64,000 nucleotides of DNA from Streptomyces sp. NRRL S-646 (GTDB taxonomy: Bacteria; Actinomycetota; Actinomycetes; Streptomycetales; Streptomycetaceae): contig NZ_JODC01000005.1 in assembly GCF_000720765.1 (NCBI RefSeq), positions 248,001 through 312,000 of the forward strand. The letters run 5' to 3'. The translations under genes and the position numbers were made by a program. Each line of letters opens with the position of its first letter. Position 1 is the stretch's first letter. The notes under the pieces are model-generated. The model was not told where the DNA came from, ran no database searches, and was given only the letters and a program-made list of their open reading frames with translations. Shown here piece after piece: positions 25,868 to 34,658 of the stretch.

Positions 25868-26380
25868 TCACTCGAATCGCCACCGCGTCTGGCTGAACGG
25901 CTCCCCCTTACCGAAGCCGAAAACGGTGCGGGGCGCCACAGAGAATACGAACGCGGGCCCGCCGCCGTGGTGGAACGCTCCGTCCCGTACCTCGAAGTGC
26001 CAGAAGCTGCCGTACTTGGCCTCCCACGCGGCGGCCAGCTCGCGCAGCCGGTCCTCGTCGGCCACGCGCACCGCCTCGCCCTCCACGACCAGGTCGTACC
26101 CCTTGTCCCAGCTGTTGCTGCCGGTCGTCAGCACGACCTGCGGATTGCCCGCGAGGTTCTTCGCCTTGCGCTCCTCGGGGCCCGTGCAGAAGTGCAACGC
26201 GCCGTCCGCCCAGACCGCGGGCAGCGGCGTCACATGCGGCCGCCCGCCCGGCCGCACGGTCGAGATCCAGAACAGCTCGGCCTGAGCGAGCAGCGCCTCG
26301 GCCTCGGACCAGGCGGTCGCGGTGGCCTGCGGGTCGCTGTACAGGGGGTCGAGACGGGTCTGCGGGTCGTTGTCCGCCAT
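25868..26380 (-). CDS. Pyridoxamine 5'-phosphate oxidase-family protein
   Basis: This 170-residue split-barrel flavin-binding-fold protein has FWISTVRPGGRPHVTPLPAVWADGALHFCTG followed by RKAKNLAGNPQVVLT (in two overlapping stretches), the standard opening of PNPOx-like enzymes. Actinobacterial members bind FMN or F420 and reduce or oxidise diverse substrates; true PdxH is longer. With npdG in the same window an F420-dependent role is possible but unproven. The start is ATG 26380. Confidence 0.85.
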   Translation of the reverse strand: MADNDPQTRLDPLYSDPQATATAWSEAEALLAQAELFWISTVRPGGRPHVTPLPAVWADGALHFCTGPEERKAKNLAGNPQVVLTTGSNSWDKGYDLVVEGEAVRVADEDRLRELAAAWEAKYGSFWHFEVRDGAFHHGGGPAFVFSVAPRTVFGFGKGEPFSQTRWRFE

Positions 26381-26562
26381 GGGCTGCCACTCCTCGTACC
26401 GGAGAATCCGTGCAGGAATCCCTGCGGAGTCCCTGCGAAGTCCCTTCGAAGAGAAGACCGCTTCCGCCGGGGGAACTCATCGGTCGTCCCGCCCCGGCGC
26501 TTGTGTCAGTGTCTGCGGTTAGGCTCGGGCCAGTACGACCTTGATCCGACAGGAGGACGGGG

Positions 26563-29559
26563 ATGACGGTGCCCGGGCGCAGAAGCAGTACCTTCACGCG
26601 GCTGCTGCGGCACGGGTTCACCGATCCCTCCGCCGCCGAGCGGCTGCTGGACAGCGTCGAGCTGATGCCCGTGCGGGACGACCCGGTGCTGCTCGACGCG
26701 CTGGGTGCGACCGCCGACCCGGACCTGGCGCTGCTCGGTCTGGTACGGCTCCTGGAGGCCCAGCCGGGGCCCACCGCGCACCGCGAGCTGCTCGACACGC
26801 TCATAGCGGCCAAGCCGCTGCGCGACCGGCTGCTCGGCGTGCTCGGTGCCTCCGCCGCGCTCGCCGACCATCTGGCCCGGCACCCGCGTGACTGGGAGGC
26901 GCTGGTCACCTACGAGCCGCGGGATCTGCACCCGGGGGTGGAGGAGTTCGAGCGGGGCCTCGCGGAGGCCACCGACCCCGTCTCCCTGCGGGTCGCTTAC
27001 CGCCGCTGCCTGCTGTCCATCGCCGCCCGCGACGTGTGCGGCACCACCGACCTCGCCGAGACCGCCGCCGAACTCGCCGACCTCGCCACCGCCACCCTGC
27101 GCGCCGCCCTCGCCATCGCCCGCGCCGCCGCGCCCGAGGACGCCGCGCTGTGCCGGCTCGCGGTCATCGCGATGGGCAAGTGCGGCGGCCATGAGCTCAA
27201 CTACGTCTCCGACGTCGATGTGATCTTCGTGGGCGAGGCCGTCGACGGGGCAGACGAGGGCAAGGCCCTGCGCTCCGCCACCAAGCTCGCCTCGCACATG
27301 ATGCGGATCTGTTCCGAGACGACGGTGGAGGGGTCCATCTGGCCGGTCGACGCCAATCTGCGCCCCGAGGGCAGAAACGGTCCGCTGGTCCGTACCCTCT
27401 CCAGCCACCTCGCCTACTACCAGCGCTGGGCCAAGACCTGGGAGTTCCAGGCGCTGCTCAAGGCCCGCCCGGTGGCCGGCGACATCGAGCTCGGCGAGGA
27501 GTACGTCGCCGCCCTCGAACCCCTCGTCTGGAAGGCCGCCGAGCGGGAGAACTTCGTCGTCGACGTCCAGAGGATGCGCCGCCGGGTCGTCGAGAACATC
27601 CCCGCCGCCGAGGTCGACCGCGAACTGAAGCTCGGCCCCGGAGGCCTCAGGGACGTCGAATTCGCCGTACAGCTGCTGCAGTTGGTGCACGGGCGGGCGG
27701 ACGCGGCGCTGCGCAGCGGCACCACCCTGGACGCGCTGCAGGCGCTGGCGGCGGGCGGGTACGTGGGGCGGGCCGACGCCGTGCAGCTCGACGACGCCTA
27801 CCGCTTCCTGCGCTCCATGGAGCACCGCATCCAGCTCTACCGCCTGCGCCGCACCCATCTCGTCCCCGAGGACGAGGCGGACCAGCGCCGCATCGGGCGG
27901 TCCCTGGGCCTGCGCGTCGACCCGGTCGCCGAGCTCAACCGCGAATGGCGGCGGCACGCAGCCGTCGTACGGCGTCTGCACGAGAAGCTCTTCTACCGCC
28001 CCCTGCTCGACGCGGTCGCCCAACTCGCCCCCGGCGAGGCCCGGTTGAGCCCGGAGGCAGCCAGGGAGCGGCTGGTCGCGCTCGGCTACGGCGACCCGGC
28101 CGCCGCCCTGCGCCACCTGGAGGCGCTGGCCTCCGGGGTGACGAGAAAGGCCGCCATCCAGCGGACCCTGCTGCCCGTGCTCCTTGGCTGGTTCGCGGAC
28201 TCCGCCGACCCGGACGCCGGCCTGCTCAACTTCCGCAAGGTCTCGGACGCGCTCGGCAAGACCCCCTGGTATCTGCGGCTGCTGCGGGACGAGGGCGCCG
28301 CGGCCGAGAACCTCGCACGCGTACTGTCCGCCGGGCGCCTCGCCCCCGACCTGCTGATGCGCGCCCCGGAGGCGGTGGCCCTGCTCGGCGACGGCGACGG
28401 CGGGGGGCTGGAGCCGCGCGAGCGCGCCCAGCTGGAGCAGGAGATCCTCGCCGCCGTCGGCCGCGCGGAGAACGCCCAGCAGGCGGTCACCGCGGCCCGC
28501 GGCGTCCGCCGCCGCGAGCTGTTCCGTACGGCCGCGGTCGACATCGTCGGCTCCTACGGCACCGAGACCCAGCCCGCCGAGGCCGACCAGGGCGCGCTGG
28601 TGGACCTGGTCGGCGGCGCGGTGTCCGACCTGACGGCGGCGACGCTCGCCGGGACGCTGCGTGCGGTGGTGCGCGACGGCTGGGGCGACAAACTGCCGAC
28701 CCGCTTCGCCGTGATCGGCATGGGGCGCTTCGGGGGGCACGAACTGGGTTACGGCTCCGACGCGGACGTGATCTTCGTGCACGAGCCGTGGGAGGGCGTG
28801 GCCGAGCAGGAGGCCTCCGAGGCGGCGAACAAGGTCGTCTCCGAGATGCGGCGGCTGCTGCAGATCCCGAGCGCGGACCCGCCGCTGCTGATCGACGCGG
28901 ACCTGCGGCCCGAGGGCAAGTCCGGGCCGCTGGTACGGACACTGAAGTCGTACGAGGCATACTACCGCCGCTGGTCCCTGGTCTGGGAGTCGCAGGCGCT
29001 GCTGCGGGCCGAGCCGGTCGCCGGGGACGAGGAGCTGGGGCGGTCCTTCATCGAGCTGATCGATCCGCTGAGGTATCCGGCGGAGGGGCTCGGGGACGAC
29101 GCCATACGGGAGATCCGCCGCCTGAAGGCCCGCATGGAGTCCGAGCGGATGCCCCGCGGCGCCGACCCCAAGCTGCACACCAAGCTCGGGCCCGGCGGCC
29201 TGTCCGACGTCGAATGGACCGTGCAGCTGCTGCAGCTGCAGCACGGCTGGGCCGAGCTGGGCCTGCGCACGACCCGTACCCGGGAGGCGCTCGCGGCGGC
29301 GGCCGCGGCCGAGCTGATCTCGACCGAGGACGCGTCGATCCTGGACGAGGCGTGGGTACTGGCCACGCGCGTGCGCAACGCGGTGATGCTGGTGCGCGGC
29401 CGCGCGGGGGACACCTTTCCGTCGGACGGGCGTGAACTGGCCGCGGTGGGGCGGTACTTGGGGTACGGGGACGGCCATGTGGGGGACATGCTGGACGGTT
29501 ATCGCCGTACGGCCCGTCGGGCTCGGGCGGTGGTGGAGACGCTGTTCTACGGTGCGTAG
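26563..29559 (+). CDS. glnE: Bifunctional glutamine synthetase adenylyltransferase/deadenylase
   Basis: This 998-residue protein is the full length of actinobacterial GlnE. It has two nucleotidyltransferase domains, the first with GHELNYVSDVD at about 209-219 (deadenylation) and the second with GHELGYGSDAD at about 725-735 (adenylation). Each is followed by a helical GlnD-type linker domain (LGPGGLRDVEF near 350 and LGPGGLSDVEW near 880). It adds or removes AMP on Tyr of GSI-type glutamine synthetase in response to nitrogen state. The target GlnA is not in the window, and the nearby glnA2-type enzyme lacks the Tyr. ATG 26563 has AGGAGG eight bases upstream. Confidence 0.97.
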   Translation: MTVPGRRSSTFTRLLRHGFTDPSAAERLLDSVELMPVRDDPVLLDALGATADPDLALLGLVRLLEAQPGPTAHRELLDTLIAAKPLRDRLLGVLGASAALADHLARHPRDWEALVTYEPRDLHPGVEEFERGLAEATDPVSLRVAYRRCLLSIAARDVCGTTDLAETAAELADLATATLRAALAIARAAAPEDAALCRLAVIAMGKCGGHELNYVSDVDVIFVGEAVDGADEGKALRSATKLASHMMRICSETTVEGSIWPVDANLRPEGRNGPLVRTLSSHLAYYQRWAKTWEFQALLKARPVAGDIELGEEYVAALEPLVWKAAERENFVVDVQRMRRRVVENIPAAEVDRELKLGPGGLRDVEFAVQLLQLVHGRADAALRSGTTLDALQALAAGGYVGRADAVQLDDAYRFLRSMEHRIQLYRLRRTHLVPEDEADQRRIGRSLGLRVDPVAELNREWRRHAAVVRRLHEKLFYRPLLDAVAQLAPGEARLSPEAARERLVALGYGDPAAALRHLEALASGVTRKAAIQRTLLPVLLGWFADSADPDAGLLNFRKVSDALGKTPWYLRLLRDEGAAAENLARVLSAGRLAPDLLMRAPEAVALLGDGDGGGLEPRERAQLEQEILAAVGRAENAQQAVTAARGVRRRELFRTAAVDIVGSYGTETQPAEADQGALVDLVGGAVSDLTAATLAGTLRAVVRDGWGDKLPTRFAVIGMGRFGGHELGYGSDADVIFVHEPWEGVAEQEASEAANKVVSEMRRLLQIPSADPPLLIDADLRPEGKSGPLVRTLKSYEAYYRRWSLVWESQALLRAEPVAGDEELGRSFIELIDPLRYPAEGLGDDAIREIRRLKARMESERMPRGADPKLHTKLGPGGLSDVEWTVQLLQLQHGWAELGLRTTRTREALAAAAAAELISTEDASILDEAWVLATRVRNAVMLVRGRAGDTFPSDGRELAAVGRYLGYGDGHVGDMLDGYRRTARRARAVVETLFYGA

Positions 29560-29590
29560 TCGGCTGCGGGTTGTCTGTGGCGGGTCGCTT

Positions 29591-29642
29591 CCCCACTCTC
29601 GGCTTCGCTCGAGCGGGGGGACCCCCATCGCGGCGGAGCCGC
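29591..29642 (-). repeat. Dispersed repeat, copy 1 (52 bp, inverted relative to copy 2)
   Basis: These 52 bases downstream of glnE are the exact reverse complement of 33600-33651. The repeat contains the core GCGGGGGGACCCCC and the GCTTCGCTCGAGC palindrome. On its minus side it is followed by an element rich in GCGCCCC/GGGGCGC, as in the other copies. It is a streptomycete-type intergenic repeat and probably a terminator for glnE. Confidence 0.9.
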
Positions 29643-29681
29643 TGATGCGCACCGCCCCGCGCCCCTGAAGACAAGGCCCGG

Positions 29682-30293
29682 TTAGCCGCCCGCCGCCAGT
29701 GTGCTCCTTGCATGGGCGAGGAACCCCGCCAGCCCCACCTCGAACGCCCGGTTCGTCCGCCCCTCGCCCGCCGCCGCCAGCGCCTCTGCCAGCCGTGGCG
29801 TCGGAGTCGTCTCCGTCAGCACCCACATCGTCTCGGGTGCCGCGAGGTCGAGGGCCGACCCCAGCACCAGGTTCTCCAGGGCGATGATCAGCGGCATCAC
29901 GTCACCCGGCGCGAAGCCCGCGTCGAGCAGAAGTGTCACGGCCCGTTCGTACTGCTCCAGCACCCGGGGCGCTCGTACGGGTGACGTCATCAGCAGCGGG
30001 ATCGCCTTCGGATGAGCGGCGAACGCCGCCCGGTAGGAGCGCGCCCACGCCTCCACTGCCGCGTCCCACGGCGTGGCATCCAGCGTGCCGGGATCGATCG
30101 CGGCCGCGACCCGCTCCCGCAGCAGTTCCACGATGCCGTCCCGGCCGTCCACATGGTGGTACACGGAACCGGTCTGCACCCCGAGCCGCTTCGCGATCTG
30201 CGGCACGCTGAAGTCGCCCTGCTCATCGACGAGTTGCAGTGCCGTCGTGGTGATGCGCTCACGGTCGAGGAGCGGTGTGCGCGGCCGTCCCAT
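29682..30293 (-). CDS. TetR-family transcriptional regulator
   Basis: This 203-residue protein begins MGRPRTPLLDRERI and has a helix-turn-helix at about residues 12-55 (VPQIAKRLGVQTGSVYHHVDGRDGI). The TetR_C-like C-terminus has the RAAFAAHPKAIPLLMT segment seen in regulators of tetracycline-type class. ATG 30293 is preferred; the longer upstream frame is Arg-rich and not conserved-looking. It is divergent from the amino-acid permease and amidohydrolase pair and probably represses them; the 191-bp gap holds AAACCGAAAGCCTTTAGATT near 30368, a possible site. Confidence 0.85.
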   Translation of the reverse strand: MGRPRTPLLDRERITTTALQLVDEQGDFSVPQIAKRLGVQTGSVYHHVDGRDGIVELLRERVAAAIDPGTLDATPWDAAVEAWARSYRAAFAAHPKAIPLLMTSPVRAPRVLEQYERAVTLLLDAGFAPGDVMPLIIALENLVLGSALDLAAPETMWVLTETTPTPRLAEALAAAGEGRTNRAFEVGLAGFLAHARSTLAAGG

Positions 30294-30484
30294 GCGTGTG
30301 ATCCCCCTGGAGATGCGAGTGAAGGTGCGGGACAGGTCTTCCCGGATGCCCAGGAGGAGGCTACATTGCCGAAACCGAAAGCCTTTAGATTTACGGGCCC
30401 GGACACCGCCACGTGTTCCGGGAACGCCGGCCACCCCGCACGCCCGGAACACTCCCCGTCCGCCGCGCTCGAAGGGCTTCGCCC

Positions 30485-31945
30485 ATGTCCGTCACCACCC
30501 CCGATGCCTCCGCGGAGAGCACGCCACCCGGCACCGCGACCCTCCGCTCCGGCTCCCTCGGCACCGCCGACATCGCCTTCTTCGTGGTGTCCGCCGCCGC
30601 CCCGCTCACCGTCATGGCCGGCGTCGCGCCGCTCGCGATCCTGCTCGGCGGCATCGGCGCCCCCGCCGGCTACCTCATCGCCGGCATCACCCTCGCCGTC
30701 TTCGCCGTCGGCTTCACCACCATGAGCCGCCATGTGAAGAGCGGCGGCGCGTTCTACGCGTACATCACCCGCGGCCTCGGCCGACCCGTCGGCATCGGCG
30801 CCGCGCTGCTCGCCCTGATCGGCTACAACGGCATGGAGATCGGCGTCTACGGCCTCCTCGCCTCCGCCACCAGGGACACCCTGCACGCCGTTTTCGGCGC
30901 CGACGTCCCCTGGCTGCCGATCTCCCTCGCCGGCCTCCTCCTCATCGGCTACGGCGGCTACCGCTCCATCGACTTCGGCGCCAAGGTCCTCGGCGTCCTG
31001 CTCGTCGCCGAGACCGGCATCCTGGCGCTCCTCGCGGGCGGTGTGCTCGTCAAGGGCGGCGCACACGGCCTGTCCGGCGCCTCCTTCGCCCCGGGCCACG
31101 TCCTGGTCTCCGGAACTGCCGTCGTTCTGGCCTTCGCCTTCGCCGCGTTCACCGGCTTCGAGTCGACCGTCATCTACCGCCGCGAAGCCCGCAACCCGGA
31201 ACGCACGGTCCCGCGCGCGACCTACGTGGCCATCGGCTTCCTCGGCCTCTTCTACGCCTTCATGGTCTGGATCGTCATTCAGGCCTTCGGCAACCAGGAA
31301 GTGATCGCGGCCGCCGCCAAGGACCCCGGCGGGCTCTTCTTCTCCGCCATCACCACCTACGCCGGCGGCTGGGCGGCCGACCTGATGCACATCTTCATCG
31401 TCACCAGCGTCATCGCCTCCCTCCTCGCCTTCCACAACGCGATCAACCGCTACGCCCTCGCCCTCGCCGAGGAGGGCGTCCTGCCGAAACGGCTGGGCCG
31501 CATCCACCCCCGCCACCGCTCCCCGTACGTCGCCGGAGTCGCCCAGACCGTCCTCGGCGCGGTCGTCGTACTCGCCTTCTGGGCAGCCGGCGCCGACCCG
31601 TACCAACAGCTGCTTCTGTGGGTCAACACCCCCGGAATGATCGGCCTGTTCACCCTCCAGCTGCTCGCCGCGATCGCCGTACCCTGCTACTTCCGGCGCG
31701 TACGGCACCAGGAGGGCACCCTGCGCACGGTCGTCGCGCCGGTCACCGCCGCCGTGCTCCTCGCCACGGCGATAGGGCTGGTCATCACCCACATCGACCT
31801 GTTCACCGGCGCCTCGCCCACCGTCAACACCATCCTGATCGTGACCGCGCCCGCCGTCTTCGTCGTAGGCCTGGGCCTTGCCTGGTGGCTGCGCCGCGAA
31901 CGGCCGCAGGTGTACGCGGACTTCGCCGCCGAGCCCGCCGAATAG
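30485..31945 (+). CDS. APC-superfamily amino acid/amine permease
   Basis: This 486-residue protein has about twelve hydrophobic helices. The start of TM1 reads FFVVSAAAPLTVMAGV, and the conserved YRREARNPERTVPRAT cytoplasmic loop, typical of APC transporters, lies near residue 233. The FGFESTVIYRREA-type TM6 context fits amino acid, polyamine or ethanolamine import. The gene is followed after 45 bases by an amidohydrolase, so the imported compound may carry an amide or carbamoyl group that is then hydrolysed. The start is ATG 30485 with GAAGGG about nine bases upstream. Control is probably by the divergent TetR. Confidence 0.88.
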   Translation: MSVTTPDASAESTPPGTATLRSGSLGTADIAFFVVSAAAPLTVMAGVAPLAILLGGIGAPAGYLIAGITLAVFAVGFTTMSRHVKSGGAFYAYITRGLGRPVGIGAALLALIGYNGMEIGVYGLLASATRDTLHAVFGADVPWLPISLAGLLLIGYGGYRSIDFGAKVLGVLLVAETGILALLAGGVLVKGGAHGLSGASFAPGHVLVSGTAVVLAFAFAAFTGFESTVIYRREARNPERTVPRATYVAIGFLGLFYAFMVWIVIQAFGNQEVIAAAAKDPGGLFFSAITTYAGGWAADLMHIFIVTSVIASLLAFHNAINRYALALAEEGVLPKRLGRIHPRHRSPYVAGVAQTVLGAVVVLAFWAAGADPYQQLLLWVNTPGMIGLFTLQLLAAIAVPCYFRRVRHQEGTLRTVVAPVTAAVLLATAIGLVITHIDLFTGASPTVNTILIVTAPAVFVVGLGLAWWLRRERPQVYADFAAEPAE

Positions 31946-31990
31946 ACGAAGAGCCGAACCGCATCACCCGACAAGGGAGTTCACCTCACC

Positions 31991-33565
31991 ATGCCCACCC
32001 CCGGCCTGATCCTCACCGGCGCCAAGGTCCGCACTCTCGACCCCGCCCGGCCGTACGCCACCGCCGTCGCCGTGCGCGACGGGGTGATCGCCGCGGTCGG
32101 CGACGAGAGCGACGTCCGCGACTGGCGCGGGCCGGGCACCGAGGTCGTAGCCCTGGAGGGGGCGCACCTCGTGCCCGGACTCGTGGACGCGCACAGCCAC
32201 CCCGTGTGGGGGCTGGACATGGCGACCGGCGTCGATCTGTCGGGGGTGACGGACCTTGCCGGGCTGCGGGCGGCCCTCGCCGCCGCCGAGCGGATCGACG
32301 GCTGGGTGATCGGACACGCCCTCGACCACAACGCCTTCGAGGGCCGACCCGTCGACCGCACCCTCATCGAGGACGTGCTCGCCGGAGCACCCGCCTTCCT
32401 GCGCCTCTACGACGGCCACTCCGCCCTCGCGACCGGCGCGGCGCTCGCCGCGGCGGGCGTGACCGGGCCGCGGTCCTTCACCCAGCGCTCGGAGGTGGTC
32501 TGCGACGCCGAGGGGCGGCCGACGGGACACCTCGTCGAGCACGCGGCGATGGACCTGCTGGCTCCGGTCCTGCCCCGCCCGTCCTATACCGCCCGCCGCG
32601 CCCGTCTGGTGGAGCTGCTGTCGGCGATGGCCGCGACCGGTCTGACCGGGGCGCACGTCATGGACGCCGGGGATGCGGAGCTGGTCGGCTCCGTGGCCGG
32701 CGAGACGGTGCTGCCGGTGCGGCTGCGGTTCGCGCCGTGGTGCATGCCGGGAGTCGACGAGGCGGGCCTGGCGGAGCTGAGCGCCCTCCAGGGGCGCGGC
32801 GGCCGGCACTGGCAGGTCGGCGGGGTGAAGTTCTTCATGGACGGCACGGTGGAGGGCGGCACGGCCTGGCTGGAGCACGCCGACTGCCACGGCCAGGGCA
32901 CCGAGGCGTTCTGGCCGGACCCCGAGGCGTACGCGGCGGCCGTACGACACCTGCACACGGCCGGCGTCCGCACAGCCACCCACGCCATCGGCGACGCGGC
33001 GGTACGGCACGCCCTGGACGTGGTGGCCGCCCTCGGCCCGACCGGCAGGGACCGCCACCGCATCGAACACATCGAGACGGCCCCGGACGACCTCCTGCCG
33101 CGCTTCGCCGAGCTGGGCGTGGCGGCATCGATGCAGCCCCCGCACACCGCATACACCCGCGCCGACGGCACCGACGAGTGGTCCCGCCGCCTGGGCACCA
33201 CCCGCGCCGCCCACGCCTGGCGCCTGCGTGACCTGCGCGACGCCGGCGCCACCGTCGCCCTGGGCTCGGACTGGCCGATCGCCCACTACGACGCCCGGGC
33301 CGTGCTGGCGACGGCACGCGCGCCGAGGGGCGCGGCTTCGGCGCGGGGAGCGGGTTTGACGGGCCTGGAGGCCCTGGAGGGCTGCACGACCCACGCGGCA
33401 CGAGCGGCGGGGGAGGCGGAGGTGACCGGCCGTATCGCCGTCGGGTACCGGGCCGACCTCACGGCCTTCGCCCTGGATCCCGTGGAGGCCCCGGCGGACG
33501 AGCTGGCGCAGGCGCCGGTACGGCTGACGGTGACCGGGGGCCACGTGATACACCGCGGCGAGTGA
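31991..33565 (+). CDS. Amidohydrolase (YtcJ-type, amidohydrolase-3 family)
   Basis: This 524-residue protein has the first metal-binding HxH at residues 68-70 (DAHSHP), a carboxylate/Lys segment in VGGVKFFMDGTVEGG, His-rich THAIGDAA and RIEHIE motifs, and the final metal Asp in LGSDWPI. The YtcJ group hydrolyses C-N bonds of diverse amides, carbamates or formyl groups. A strong AAGGGAG lies 11 bases before ATG 31991, and only 45 bases separate it from the permease gene, so the two form an operon for import and deacylation of one substrate. It ends at the second dispersed repeat. Confidence 0.9.
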   Translation: MPTPGLILTGAKVRTLDPARPYATAVAVRDGVIAAVGDESDVRDWRGPGTEVVALEGAHLVPGLVDAHSHPVWGLDMATGVDLSGVTDLAGLRAALAAAERIDGWVIGHALDHNAFEGRPVDRTLIEDVLAGAPAFLRLYDGHSALATGAALAAAGVTGPRSFTQRSEVVCDAEGRPTGHLVEHAAMDLLAPVLPRPSYTARRARLVELLSAMAATGLTGAHVMDAGDAELVGSVAGETVLPVRLRFAPWCMPGVDEAGLAELSALQGRGGRHWQVGGVKFFMDGTVEGGTAWLEHADCHGQGTEAFWPDPEAYAAAVRHLHTAGVRTATHAIGDAAVRHALDVVAALGPTGRDRHRIEHIETAPDDLLPRFAELGVAASMQPPHTAYTRADGTDEWSRRLGTTRAAHAWRLRDLRDAGATVALGSDWPIAHYDARAVLATARAPRGAASARGAGLTGLEALEGCTTHAARAAGEAEVTGRIAVGYRADLTAFALDPVEAPADELAQAPVRLTVTGGHVIHRGE

Positions 33566-33573
33566 AGCGCCCT

Positions 33574-34527
33574 TCAGGGGCGCGGGACCGTGTCATTTTG
33601 CGGCTCCGCCGCGATGGGGGTCCCCCCGCTCGAGCGAAGCCGAGAGTGGGGGAGCGACCAGCCACGACGCAGCCGCACACGATTGACGGCCTGACTCGGC
33701 ACAACCCGCGGAGCGCGAGGCAGCGCATACGGCAAGGTCCCGTACCAGACCCGCGCCACCGCGAATCCGAACGCCAGGCACAGCAGCCCGCCCACCGCAT
33801 CGAGCCAGAAGTGATTCGCGGTGGCGACAATGACGATCAAGGTCGCCGCCGGGTACAGCAGCCCCAGCACACGCACCCACGGCACCCTGGCCAGCGCAAA
33901 GATCGTCAGCCCGCACCACACGGACCACCCGATGTGCATGGACGGCATCGCCGCGTACTGGTTCGACATGTGCTTCAGGTCGCCGGAGGCCATCGAACCC
34001 CAGGTCTGATGGACCATGACCGTGTCGATGAAGGTGCTGCCGTGCATCAGCCGCGGCGGCGCCAGCGGATACAGGTAGTAACCGACCAGTGCCACGCCCG
34101 TCGTCGCGAACAGCACCAGCCGTGTCGCCGCATAGCGCCCCGGGTGACTACGGTAGAGCCACACCAGCACACCCAGCGTGACCACGAAGTGCAGCGTCGC
34201 GTAGTAGTAGTTCATCCCGACGATCAGCCAAGTCACCGAGTTCGCGGCGTGGTTGACCGACTCCTCGACGGCGATGCCGAGATGGTGCTCCATCCGCCAC
34301 AGCCAGTCGGCATTGCGCAGCGCCTGGCCGCGCTGTTCCGGAACCGCGTTGCGGATCAGTGAGTACGTCCAGTAACTCACCGCGATCAGAACGATCTCGA
34401 ACCAGAGGCGGGGGCGGCGCGGGGTGCGCAGCCGGTGCAGGAAGCCCGGCCTGTTCGCGGCCGTGAGGGAGTCGGGAACGGCCGTCTGTTCACGGTCGTC
34501 CAGACTGGTCACGGTCGAGTCACCCAT
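33574..34527 (-). CDS. PAP2-superfamily membrane phosphatase/transferase with repeat-encoded tail
   Basis: This 317-residue protein has six hydrophobic helices. The PAP2 motifs AAMPSMHIGW near 195 and TANHFWLDAVGG near 237 supply the catalytic His pair, in the arrangement of the AUR1/inositolphosphorylceramide-synthase-like branch. Such enzymes release or transfer phosphate head groups on lipids or glycans at the outer membrane face. The last 25 residues or so (WSLPHSRLRSSGGTPIAAEP) are coded by the 52-bp dispersed repeat, so the original stop codon was probably lost when the repeat entered. ATG 34527 is chosen (MGDSTVTSL); the longer upstream frame is low complexity. It is monocistronic and convergent with the amidohydrolase. 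Confidence 0.85.
   Translation of the reverse strand: MGDSTVTSLDDREQTAVPDSLTAANRPGFLHRLRTPRRPRLWFEIVLIAVSYWTYSLIRNAVPEQRGQALRNADWLWRMEHHLGIAVEESVNHAANSVTWLIVGMNYYYATLHFVVTLGVLVWLYRSHPGRYAATRLVLFATTGVALVGYYLYPLAPPRLMHGSTFIDTVMVHQTWGSMASGDLKHMSNQYAAMPSMHIGWSVWCGLTIFALARVPWVRVLGLLYPAATLIVIVATANHFWLDAVGGLLCLAFGFAVARVWYGTLPYALPRAPRVVPSQAVNRVRLRRGWSLPHSRLRSSGGTPIAAEPQNDTVPRP
33600..33651 (+). repeat. Dispersed repeat, copy 2 (52 bp)
   Basis: It is the exact reverse complement of 29591-29642, and lies inside the 3' end of the PAP2 gene and just past the amidohydrolase. The preceding GCGCCC-TTCAG-GGGCGC stem (33569-33585) is the terminator part of the same element. Confidence 0.9.
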
Positions 34528-34658
34528 GGGCACAAAGTCTGCCAGAAACGCCTTCTGCGACCGATCATCCCGCGGTCGGGTTCGGGCCGCATGTTCTACA
34601 ACAGACGGACGTGCGCGCCTACTCCCGACGCACTGCAGGAATTCGAGGATTCTCCGCC

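Noticed and set aside
26506..29826. A 1106-codon minus-strand frame opposite glnE
   Set aside because: No ribosome site, no recognisable domain, biased composition. The plus strand is glnE.
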